From positions 1-55,568 of the forward strand of contig URMA01000009.1 of assembly GCA_900548875.1 (NCBI GenBank): a DNA stretch of 55,568 nt. Reading direction: 5' to 3'. The position numbers and the translations under genes were made by a program. The notes under the pieces were generated by a model. That model was not told where the DNA came from. It saw only the letters and a list, made by a program, of their open reading frames with translations, and searched no databases. Shown here piece by piece: positions 16,817 to 23,690 of the stretch. The stretch is from an uncultured Porphyromonadaceae bacterium. GTDB taxonomy: Bacteria > Bacteroidota > Bacteroidia > Bacteroidales > Muribaculaceae. Positions within the stretch are counted from its first letter, which is position 1. The number at the start of each line of letters is the position of its first letter.

Positions 16817-17434
16817 ATGCAGACCACCCTGTTGCTCATCATCGAGATTGTCGGAACCATCGCCTTTGCCATCAGCGGCATACGTCTTGCCGCCGCCAAG
16901 AAGTTCGACTGGTTCGGAGCCTATGTCGTCGGCCTCGTAACGGCCATCGGCGGCGGCACGCTGCGCGACATTCTCCTCGACACGACACCCTTCTGGATGG
17001 TCAACGGCTGGTACCTCGCCGTAACAGGCATATCGCTGCTCTACGTCATTCTCTTCCGCAAGCAGCTCGTCAGGCTCAACAGCACGTTCTTTTTCTTCGA
17101 TACTATCGGCCTCGGACTGTTTGTCGTCATCGGCATACAAAAAACCCTCATGTTCGACTACCCCATGTGGGTGGCCATCTTCATGGGAACCATCACTGGT
17201 GCCCTCGGGGGTGTGATTCGCGATATTCTCATCAACGAAGAACCGCTGATTTTCCGTAAGGACGTCTACGGAACGGCGTGCATCGCCGGCGGCGTTGTCT
17301 ACTGGCTCACCATGATGGCCGGATTTTCCGGCTCCGTACAGCAGATTTCGTGCGCCGTTGCCGTCATCGCCATCCGCCTGCTTTCGGTGAAATACAACTG
17401 GTCGATACCCGTACTCCGCAACAACGAAAACTAA
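16817..17434 (+). CDS. TRIC-family (UPF0126/YicG-like) membrane channel
   Basis: 205 residues made of two similar halves of about three membrane helices each, containing ISGIRLAAAKKFDWFGAYVVGLVTAIGGGTLRDIL and, in the second half, TGALGGVIRDILINEEPLIF. The paired GGGxxRD and GGVxRD motifs define the bacterial TRIC (trimeric intracellular cation) channel family, formerly UPF0126. It is expected in the inner membrane as a trimeric cation channel; its physiological role in bacteria is not clear. It begins 6 bases after nth. Confidence 0.9.
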   Translation: MQTTLLLIIEIVGTIAFAISGIRLAAAKKFDWFGAYVVGLVTAIGGGTLRDILLDTTPFWMVNGWYLAVTGISLLYVILFRKQLVRLNSTFFFFDTIGLGLFVVIGIQKTLMFDYPMWVAIFMGTITGALGGVIRDILINEEPLIFRKDVYGTACIAGGVVYWLTMMAGFSGSVQQISCAVAVIAIRLLSVKYNWSIPVLRNNEN

Positions 17435-17446
17435 AAACCCGCAACA

Positions 17447-17875
17447 ATGAACAATCAAGCAAAAAAGACTACCATACAGCTTCTGAAATACGGCATCATC
17501 GGTGTCGGCAACACGCTCATCACGCTCGTCGTGTTCTATCTGTTCAACACTATCCTGGGCCTGTCCTACACCATTGCCAACATCACCGGTTATGTTCTCG
17601 GTGTAATCAACAGCTTTGTGTGGAACCGCCAATGGGTATTCAAGACCAACAAGAACATAGTGAAGGAAGCGGCCCTGTTTGCCGTAGGATTCCTTGTCTG
17701 CTTCGGGATTCAGCTGCTCGTAAGCTGGTATCTTCTCAGCCACACCGCCATTCAGAACTTCGAATTGTCGTGGCTTCCGATGAAGAATCCCGGCGAAAAC
17801 ATCGTCATGTGTATCAGCATGGTGGTCTATACCGTCTCCAACTACTGCTACAATCGCTTCGTGACCTTTAAATAA
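17447..17875 (+). CDS. GtrA family membrane protein
   Basis: 142 residues with four predicted membrane helices. KYGIIGVGNTLITLVVFYL at the N-terminus and VLGVINSFVWNRQWVFKTN are the family hallmarks (G-x-x-N and the SFxxNRxWxF motif). GtrA-like proteins are thought to flip or help use polyprenyl-phosphate sugars for periplasmic glycosylation. The following gene is a GT-C type transferase, which uses such donors, and a polyprenyl-phosphate sugar synthase is encoded at 27818, so a shared decoration pathway is plausible but inferred. Confidence 0.92.
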   Translation: MNNQAKKTTIQLLKYGIIGVGNTLITLVVFYLFNTILGLSYTIANITGYVLGVINSFVWNRQWVFKTNKNIVKEAALFAVGFLVCFGIQLLVSWYLLSHTAIQNFELSWLPMKNPGENIVMCISMVVYTVSNYCYNRFVTFK

Positions 17876-17882
17876 CGCGAAT

Positions 17883-19208
17883 ATGGCAAAATTCAAGGCA
17901 AAAGATTCGTTGTTTATTTTGCTGCTGGTCACGGCAGTAATCATCATTTTTCCGCCATTGGGGCGCGTTCCGCTCCAACCCGACGAAATGGTGCTCTCCA
18001 CGCTGTCGGCAAAATTCGCCAAACTCGGCATTGGCAGCGTGTTTTCCAACACCGACGAAGATTTTCTCTCCAATTTCTACGCCTACATCGTTTCCGTTTG
18101 CCGCAACAACCTCGACATTTCCGACACGCTCGCTGTGCGCCTTCCGTCGGCAGTCATCATTCTGCTGCTGACCCTCGGACTCTATCAGTTCTGCGACAAA
18201 CGCGACAAGCTGAGCCATTCGTTTCTGGCAGCCCTGCTGTTCATATCCAGCTATCTGGTCAGCTCGCTTGCCTATCGTGCCAGCACGGTGTCGCTCATTG
18301 CCCTGCCCTTCATATTCTCGCTTTCCACCGTCTACCACTGGACAAAAGCGCCCAGCCTCAACAAGACCTACCTGCTGGTTATCACCACCCTGTTCACCTC
18401 CATATTCATGGGCATACTCGGTCCGATAGCCGTATGGATTATGGGCATCATACTGCTGCTCATGCAACAGTCGCGGAAAATCGGGGCCTACCTGCGGCTC
18501 ACGGTCTACATTGCCTTAGGCGTTATGGCAGCCTATGTCATGATTGTGTTCATCACCAACGACACCGCCATTGCCACCGACATTCTCGGCGTGGAGCAAG
18601 TGACGGAAAGCCTGTCCGAATATTCCAAACTGGAAACATTTATCCGCCACATTGTATTTTCCATTTTCCCCTGGTCCATTCCTATCATCATCGGGTTGTT
18701 TTGGATCACGGTCAACCCTTCGTGGATTCGACAGCAGTTCCTGTCGCTCAACTTCTTCCGTCAGTTTGGCGTCATCCTGTTTCTGCTTGCCATTCCCACG
18801 TTCCTGGCCTTCAACCGCCTGTCGCTCGTCATGCTGCTTGTAGCCGTCTTCTTCAACATGTCGGTCATCAGCAGTTTCCTTCTGTCGCAGATTCACAACC
18901 ACACCATATCCTGGCGGATTACCGGCAACCTCTTCGGCCTTTTGATAACCATTTTTGCCGGAATGTTCGTGTCGCTCCATTTCGGAGTCAGCTTTGAAAT
19001 GTTCGGCTATCGCATGCCGCCGTTCTCCCACTGGTCCGTCTGGAGCATCCTCCTGTTGGTGTCCATCGCTGTTTCCCTCTACACATTGTTGCGCAATCAG
19101 CGAACAATCCACCTCAACAATCGTTATTTATATAACATCGTAATCCTTTATATTCTGGCACAACTGCTCTACAAAGGATTCGTCAACCCTTATCTGATAG
19201 CATTATGA
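17883..19208 (+). CDS. GT-C type membrane glycosyltransferase (ArnT/PMT-like)
   Basis: 441 residues with about ten to twelve membrane helices. The first external loop carries RVPLQPDEMVLSTLSAKFAK, with the acidic Asp-Glu pair typical of GT-C enzymes that transfer sugar from a polyprenyl phosphate on the periplasmic side. No family-specific motif beyond this is obvious, so the GT39/GT83-like label is approximate. It starts 8 bases after gtrA and overlaps the DUF4491 gene by four bases (ATGA). Confidence 0.75.
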   Translation: MAKFKAKDSLFILLLVTAVIIIFPPLGRVPLQPDEMVLSTLSAKFAKLGIGSVFSNTDEDFLSNFYAYIVSVCRNNLDISDTLAVRLPSAVIILLLTLGLYQFCDKRDKLSHSFLAALLFISSYLVSSLAYRASTVSLIALPFIFSLSTVYHWTKAPSLNKTYLLVITTLFTSIFMGILGPIAVWIMGIILLLMQQSRKIGAYLRLTVYIALGVMAAYVMIVFITNDTAIATDILGVEQVTESLSEYSKLETFIRHIVFSIFPWSIPIIIGLFWITVNPSWIRQQFLSLNFFRQFGVILFLLAIPTFLAFNRLSLVMLLVAVFFNMSVISSFLLSQIHNHTISWRITGNLFGLLITIFAGMFVSLHFGVSFEMFGYRMPPFSHWSVWSILLLVSIAVSLYTLLRNQRTIHLNNRYLYNIVILYILAQLLYKGFVNPYLIAL

Positions 19209-19519
19209 TAGATTTTCTTACGACATACCACATGGCCGGACTCCTCATCGGACTCTGCACCTTTCTCATCATCGGCGTGTTCCACCCGCTCGTCATCAAA
19301 GGCGAATACTATTTCGGCGTACGCATCTGGAGGGCATTTCTGATTGTCGGCCTTGTGTGCTGCTTTCTGTCGTGGAAAATCGACGACCTCTTCTGGTCCG
19401 TCATTCTCGGCGTAACCGGCTTCTCCTCCCTGTGGGGCATCGGCGAAATCTTCGAACAGCAGAAACGCGTCCGCCGCGGCTGGTTCCCCAAAAATCCCAA
19501 ACGGAAATATCCGTTTTAA
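19205..19519 (+). CDS. DUF4491 family small membrane protein
   Basis: 104 residues with three predicted helices and a basic C-terminal tail (FEQQKRVRRGWFPKNPKRKYPF). FHPLVIKGEYYFGVRIWRAF and the WGIGEIFEQQ segment match DUF4491, a small integral membrane family found widely in gut Bacteroidales and Firmicutes with no known function. It overlaps the GT-C gene by four bases and closes the nth run. Confidence 0.85.
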   Translation: MIDFLTTYHMAGLLIGLCTFLIIGVFHPLVIKGEYYFGVRIWRAFLIVGLVCCFLSWKIDDLFWSVILGVTGFSSLWGIGEIFEQQKRVRRGWFPKNPKRKYPF

Positions 19520-19555
19520 CCTGAAATCCCTCGTTTTTCACCCCTCTTGCATTTC

Positions 19556-19586
19556 CGAAACGCCCGTTTCGGAAACGGGCGTTTCG
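19556..19586. terminator. Perfect 14-bp hairpin after the nth run
   Basis: CGAAACGCCCGTTT and AAACGGGCGTTTCG are exact complements around a 3-base loop. No T tract follows on either strand, so it may stop transcription poorly or instead stabilise the 3' end. It is 37 bases after the DUF4491 stop. Confidence 0.6.
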
Positions 19587-19665
19587 CATCTCCACCGCTC
19601 CCCGATTTTTCAAAATCCAAACAGAAAAAACACAGCCATAACTATGTTTTATTGAGAAATATTGC

Positions 19666-19727
19666 TATATTTGTAAAGAATAAAATATTATTCGTTCATA
19701 TGCAAAACAGGCTATTATGAATAATAT
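19666..19727 (+). promoter_or_regulatory. hipBA promoter and candidate operator
   Basis: TATATTTG at 19666-19673 fits the -7 box. Just after it GAATAA-AATA-TTATTC (19678-19693) forms an inverted repeat at the expected start of transcription. ATATTATTC (19685-19693) also pairs with GAATAATAT (19719-19727), which overlaps the hipB start codon. Such palindromes are where HipB-type repressors usually bind. Confidence 0.55.
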
Positions 19728-20034
19728 ATTAGCATTTAATATACAAACGCCCCAAAGTGCCGCACAGCAGATTGCGGCACGAGTAAAAGCGCGGAGACTG
19801 GAACTAAACCTTACCCAAGAAGGCATGGCCACCCGGGCCGGACTCAAGTTTGCCACATATCGCCGATTTGAGCAAACCGGGGAAATTTCATTGAAAGGAT
19901 TGCTTCAAATCGGATTCGCCCTGAATGCGCTGTCCGACTTTGATGCCCTCTTCGCTCAAAAGCAATATCAATCGTTAGACGACGTATTGAACGAACAAAA
20001 TGTTACCCGTAAACGAGGAAAAAGAAATGAATAG
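19717..20034 (+). CDS. hipB: HipB-like antitoxin (XRE-family repressor)
   Basis: 105 residues. A helix-turn-helix of the XRE type spans about residues 20-75: ARVKARRLELNLTQEGMATRAGLKFATYRRFEQTGEISLKGLLQIGFAL. The C-terminal tail is charged (NVTRKRGKRNE). Its 3' end overlaps the HipA-like gene by 8 bases, the normal antitoxin-before-toxin order. It should bind and neutralise HipA and repress the operon through the palindromes around its start codon. The family is clear, but the pairing is inferred from context. Confidence 0.9.
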   Translation: MNNILAFNIQTPQSAAQQIAARVKARRLELNLTQEGMATRAGLKFATYRRFEQTGEISLKGLLQIGFALNALSDFDALFAQKQYQSLDDVLNEQNVTRKRGKRNE

Positions 20035-21115
20035 TATCAAGCAGTTGGAAGTACTCTATGCCGATAAACTGGTCGGGCGACTGGCCCTGACAAAAGAGGG
20101 ATTGTGTGCCTTCGAATACTCGGCCGAATGGCTCAGTGGCGGATTTTCCATTTCGCCCTTTGAACTGCCTTTGCGTAGTGGCGTTTTCATCGCCAAGGCA
20201 ACTCCATTTGAAGGAGGATTCGGCGTTTTCGACGACTGTCTGCCTGACGGATGGGGATTGCTTATTTTGGACAGATACTTACAACAAAAGGGTATAAATC
20301 CACGGACTTTAACTCTATTGGAGCGTCTTGCATTGGTAGGTTCAACCGGGCGCGGAGCATTGGAGTTCCGTCCCGACAACAGTGTCACGACGAAACAAGA
20401 TTACGCCGATTTTGAAAAATTGGCATTGGAAGCCGAACGTATTTTAGACAGCGACGACTATACGGGTGAAGGCATTGTGGAGTTTCAGGACCGGGGAGGT
20501 TCGCCGGGAGGTGCACGACCTAAAATCTTCGTCCGCTACGACTGCAAGGAATGGTTGGTAAAGTTCCGTGCCAAACGAGATCCGCAAAGTATTGGCATAG
20601 ACGAATACCGCTACTCGCTTCTTGCCAAAGAATGTGGTATTGAAATGCCTGCCACCCGACTTTTCGAAAATAAATATTTCGGAGTAGAGCGATTCGACCG
20701 AACACCCAATGGCAAACTGCATGTGGTCAGCATGGCCGGCCTTATCGGTGCAGACTATCGTTTACCAACTATCGACTACACACATATCTTCCAAGTCTGC
20801 GCCATGCTGACGCACAACGCAGCTGAACTTTGGAAAGTATATCGCCTGATGGTGTTCAACTTCCTAATTGAAAACAAAGACGACCACGCCAAAAACTTTG
20901 CATTCATTTATCGTGACAAAGATTGGCACTTTGCCCCGGCTTATGACTTGCTGCCAAGCGACGGCATCAACGGCTTTCACACCACGTCTATCAATGACAG
21001 CATCGTGCCGACAAAGGAAGATCTTTTTGCAGTGGCCGAAAAAGCGGGATTGGACAAAAAGACAGCTGTGGAAATTTTCGAAAAGCAACTGCATATTATT
21101 CAAAGCAAAAAATAA
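20027..21115 (+). CDS. hipA: HipA-family serine/threonine kinase toxin
   Basis: 362 residues with a full HipA architecture. An N-terminal subdomain (GFSISPFELPL, then GVFDDCLPDGWGLLILDRYL) comes first, then a Gly-rich phosphate loop RGGSPGGARPKIFVRY near residue 160, the catalytic loop LIENKDDHAKNFAF near residue 285 and the metal-binding DLLPS segment PAYDLLPSDG. E. coli HipA phosphorylates GltX and causes persistence; the target here is unknown. The chosen ATG (20027) overlaps hipB by 8 bases; a start nine codons upstream would only lengthen the overlap. The toxin is not split, unlike HipBST systems. Confidence 0.92.
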   Translation: MNSIKQLEVLYADKLVGRLALTKEGLCAFEYSAEWLSGGFSISPFELPLRSGVFIAKATPFEGGFGVFDDCLPDGWGLLILDRYLQQKGINPRTLTLLERLALVGSTGRGALEFRPDNSVTTKQDYADFEKLALEAERILDSDDYTGEGIVEFQDRGGSPGGARPKIFVRYDCKEWLVKFRAKRDPQSIGIDEYRYSLLAKECGIEMPATRLFENKYFGVERFDRTPNGKLHVVSMAGLIGADYRLPTIDYTHIFQVCAMLTHNAAELWKVYRLMVFNFLIENKDDHAKNFAFIYRDKDWHFAPAYDLLPSDGINGFHTTSINDSIVPTKEDLFAVAEKAGLDKKTAVEIFEKQLHIIQSKK

Positions 21116-21148
21116 CATGCAATTGTTTTTTCACCATTCTACCCCCAT

Positions 21149-21177
21149 CTGCCTCTAAATATATATTTAGTCGGCAG
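21149..21177. terminator. Hairpin after hipA
   Basis: CTGCC and GGCAG bracket the 16-base palindrome CTAAATATATATTTAG, giving an interrupted stem 34 bases after the hipA stop. It lacks a T run. The remainder of 21116-21245 between these convergent genes shows no other feature. Confidence 0.45.
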
Positions 21178-21245
21178 CTTATGAGCTAAATCAAACCCAT
21201 TGCCAATCACAACGATTCTATTGATAGCATTCATCTAACACTTAT

Positions 21246-22073
21246 TTATTCCAACTGCTTTCTGTAGACAGAATCCAATGTGTTTCCGTCCTTATCTTTC
21301 CAAACTAACCAACCATTATTACTGCTTCCTATACAAAAGTCTGCCGCTGTGCTCGGACTTGAGAATGTTTTATCCGAATTCATTTTCCATACACCATTTT
21401 CAAAGGTCGCATATTCTTTAACCAATTTATCCCTCTTTTCATTCCATTTCAAAGATGGTGCACAATTATTTGCAACTATACTATCTTTTAAGACTGTAAA
21501 CCCATTAGAATTATAGAAGCCAAAAGCATTACAACCTCGACCTTTAGTATAAAAAAGATGCTCGGTCTTTGGCTGTGAAACCTCAAAAATATTGCAACCA
21601 ATAAATGACGCTAAAAACTTAACATCCTCAAAAAACTCATCCATAGAATCCCGTTGATATTCAGGTAAATTCGGAGCTTTAGGAGTTTGCTTATTATCAC
21701 TCAATACAAATGTATTTGCTTTTTTGGCCTCTGCGATAGCTTTATGTTCCAAATATTGAACATCTGCTTTGGTCATATCTGCATCCTTAGAAACGAATAT
21801 CAATGCTTTTTGCCAAAATGATTTTTTACTATCGTGATCCTTAACACGTTCACGAAAATTCTCAGTTTCACCAATGTACGCCTGCGGCTTAGTCGTTTCA
21901 TCCTCACCTAACAATATGTAAAAAGCAGGCTTCTGTAATTTCTCCTGTGTGTTTAAATATGATAGATTAGAACGTGGTATTATAAACATCTGACAAATCT
22001 TATTACTGATGAATGCGTATTGAGTTCCTTTCGGATCTCCATCAATCAAATATGTGGTTACTGTTTTACCCAT
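21246..22073 (-). CDS. GIY-YIG nuclease domain protein with C-terminal DUF4357
   Basis: 275 residues. FYILLGEDETTKPQAYIGETENFRERVKDHD at about residues 50-82 holds the GIY-YIG core, with the conserved Tyr, Gly, Arg and a following acidic region. The last 60 residues (WKMNSDKTFSSPSTAADFCIGSSNNGWLVWKDKDG) match DUF4357, often paired with GIY-YIG in stand-alone proteins. They may act in DNA repair or defence; no methylase or restriction partner is next to it. It is A+T-rich relative to its neighbours and lies alone beside hipBA, which suggests acquisition. Confidence 0.85.
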   Translation of the reverse strand: MGKTVTTYLIDGDPKGTQYAFISNKICQMFIIPRSNLSYLNTQEKLQKPAFYILLGEDETTKPQAYIGETENFRERVKDHDSKKSFWQKALIFVSKDADMTKADVQYLEHKAIAEAKKANTFVLSDNKQTPKAPNLPEYQRDSMDEFFEDVKFLASFIGCNIFEVSQPKTEHLFYTKGRGCNAFGFYNSNGFTVLKDSIVANNCAPSLKWNEKRDKLVKEYATFENGVWKMNSDKTFSSPSTAADFCIGSSNNGWLVWKDKDGNTLDSVYRKQLE

Positions 22074-22367
22074 TATTTATATCATTATGTTTTTCAAATC
22101 TTCCAACATACAAAAATATAAAACATAATACTATTGAAGGTAAAAAAGGAATAGGAAACCTTTCTTTTCAGAAAAATATCCCATAATAAAATTCGAAAAT
22201 CATTAATATGAAAAAACAGAAATTGCCTCAATTTGACTGCAAACAGCCAACCCTGCGAAAAATCCCCTATCAAGTGAACAATTTCGCTGAAATACTCGTA
22301 TCTTTGTAGAAGATATTGGGCATTGTCACGACTGGCTCTATCGGAGGAATAAATTATTGACGGAAAT
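22074..22367. other. Divergent intergenic region
   Basis: This 294-base A+T-rich gap holds a minus-strand TATTTTTG box at 22111-22118 (fits TANNTTTG) for the GIY-YIG gene and a plus-strand TATCTTTG at 22299-22306 for the next gene. I see no gene or RNA in it. Confidence 0.5.
22299..22306 (+). promoter_or_regulatory. -7 box for the small secreted protein gene
   Basis: TATCTTTG matches the Bacteroidota -7 consensus. No clear TTTG lies 19-21 bases before it. The implied leader to ATG 22368 is about 55-60 bases. Confidence 0.6.
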
Positions 22368-22700
22368 ATGAAAAAATGGCTTTTATTTGCAATTCTGTTT
22401 ATCGCGGCGGCATCTGTTCCGGCAGAAGCCCAAAGTCGCTATGAGTGGCGACAGGCCACTACCGAACAGCAGTTGCGAAGCCTGAACAATCCGCGAAACA
22501 CCGACGGCATTGAACTTTATTCGTCGAAAGGAAAACTCGTCATCAAAACTCCCGTGAAAACTACGGTGCGCGTGCTGACTATTCTCGGACAAACCATTTC
22601 GCAGGCGGTTGTCGAGCCGGGCACATTCGAACTCAACCTTAACACCCACGGCATTTTCATTGTAAAAGTAGGCGACTATACGCTGAGAGTGGCCCTCTAA
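22368..22700 (+). CDS. Small secreted protein with a T9SS sorting-domain-like fold
   Basis: 110 residues. A signal peptide (KKWLLFAILFIAAASVPAEAQ) covers the first 22. After about 30 residues the protein is essentially the fold of a T9SS type A C-terminal domain: GIELYSSKGKLVIKTP, VRVLTILGQTISQAVVEPGTFELNLNTHGIFIVKVGDYTLRV. No other domain fits. Sorting domains normally sit at the end of large cargo, so a free-standing secreted one is unusual. Possible explanations are a remnant of a larger protein or a small exported beta-sandwich. Function unknown. Confidence 0.75.
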   Translation: MKKWLLFAILFIAAASVPAEAQSRYEWRQATTEQQLRSLNNPRNTDGIELYSSKGKLVIKTPVKTTVRVLTILGQTISQAVVEPGTFELNLNTHGIFIVKVGDYTLRVAL

Positions 22701-22718
22701 TTTTCAGCAACGTCACAC

Positions 22719-22755
22719 AAAAAAGAAACACCGAAATGAATCAATCATTCCGGTG
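22719..22755 (-). terminator. Terminator of the pyrC/Ca2+-ATPase operon
   Basis: On the minus strand CACCG-GAATGA pairs with TCATT-TCGGTG (one mismatch) around a short loop containing the nuclease stop codon, followed by TTTCTTTTTT. The stop of the last gene is therefore inside the terminator hairpin. Confidence 0.75.
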
Positions 22756-23532
22756 CATCAGCATGTGTTCTATCTCTTTATCCATACGCGGCACGCGTAT
22801 CAGCTTGAAGCTCTTCAAATCGGGATGCAAGGCCACAAGGTGCATATTCCCGATGTGCAGCCCGTAGTTGTGTTCCAATATGTAGCGGTACAGGTTCTGC
22901 TGCAGGCAATAGTGGTTGTACGACGTATCCTCGAGGTGTTCCAGACCCTTCCAACCCCGCTGCCAGCGGTTCGTGTCGGGCAGCTTCGCACTGCGTTTCC
23001 AGTCGTAGATGTCGAAGCATTCGCCGTTGCGGCACACAAGGTCGATAGTTCCTGCCACGCCCTGCGCCTCGTCGAACACCCTCCATTCCACACGGAAGGG
23101 ATTCAGCGCCACACTGTCGAGAAAACGGTGGAAAAGTCCCATTTCGTAGCTGATGTCGTACGCTTCGTCGACCTGCAAATATTCTCCCCGATAGGAAAAA
23201 TCGTAGCGCATTTCCTGTTCGCGCTTCAGAAAGAAATTCTCGATCTGTGCGTGCATGTGGGTTCCCACCTCACTTGCCGCATGGCCCTTCACGTCCCATT
23301 CTTCCTTCACGAGTCCCGGCTCCACATCCCGTTCGCGGGCTTTTCGCGCCGACCAGTATTCGCAGTCGAACGGCTTGAAAAAATGGCCAACCACGGCGCT
23401 GACCGGCGTCAGACACGTGCCGTTGTCGAGCGTGTACTGATGCAGTTCTTCATCAAAGAAAATGCGAGAATCGTTACTAAAGCAATTCTCGCTATTGTCT
23501 ATATTGAAAGGAACATACGGCTTACCGGACAT
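22741..23532 (-). CDS. PD-(D/E)XK nuclease family protein
   Basis: 263 residues. The catalytic core is visible as GVAGTIDLVCR followed by CFDIYDWKRS, the D ... (D/E)xK arrangement of RecB/Cas4-like nucleases, preceded by a GTHMHAQIE segment with the helical histidine/glutamate region and followed by YNHYCLQQNLYRYIL, a family-like motif. The ATG at 23532 is preferred because AAGGAGG lies 6 bases before it, a rare strong Shine-Dalgarno for this genome; an ATG two codons earlier is too close to it. It overlaps the 54-residue ORF by 11 bases. Substrate unknown. Confidence 0.8.
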   Translation of the reverse strand: MSGKPYVPFNIDNSENCFSNDSRIFFDEELHQYTLDNGTCLTPVSAVVGHFFKPFDCEYWSARKARERDVEPGLVKEEWDVKGHAASEVGTHMHAQIENFFLKREQEMRYDFSYRGEYLQVDEAYDISYEMGLFHRFLDSVALNPFRVEWRVFDEAQGVAGTIDLVCRNGECFDIYDWKRSAKLPDTNRWQRGWKGLEHLEDTSYNHYCLQQNLYRYILEHNYGLHIGNMHLVALHPDLKSFKLIRVPRMDKEIEHMLMHRND

Positions 23533-23686
23533 CGGCATCCTCCTTTCCGTCTGTTTCCTTTTCCGTTTCCTGCTTGTCGTCGGGAAGCAGTTCAAACGTG
23601 TAGAGCTCCCCTTCGTTGTTTTCGAGCGATTCCTCGCTCAAGACTACCATGTCGTTTTTATTCTTGTGATTGTATAACAGTCCCAT
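23522..23686 (-). CDS. 54-residue acidic small protein
   Basis: A short complete frame (ATG 23686, TAA 23522) between the ATPase and nuclease genes. It begins 4 bases after the ATPase stop and ends inside the nuclease start region, giving ATGTCCGGTAA. The product starts MGLLYNHKNKND, then is rich in Glu, Asp and Lys with almost no hydrophobic core. I do not recognise a family. Its tight fit between two genes of one operon supports it being translated, and its end couples to the nuclease. It may be a regulatory or adaptor peptide, or only a leader that aids nuclease translation. Confidence 0.55.
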   Translation of the reverse strand: MGLLYNHKNKNDMVVLSEESLENNEGELYTFELLPDDKQETEKETDGKEDADVR

Positions 23687-23690
23687 TCGC

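Noticed and set aside
16799..18073. 424-codon minus-strand frame over TRIC/GtrA genes
   Set aside because: Asp/Gly/Glu-rich shadow of membrane-protein genes; it crosses several real genes.
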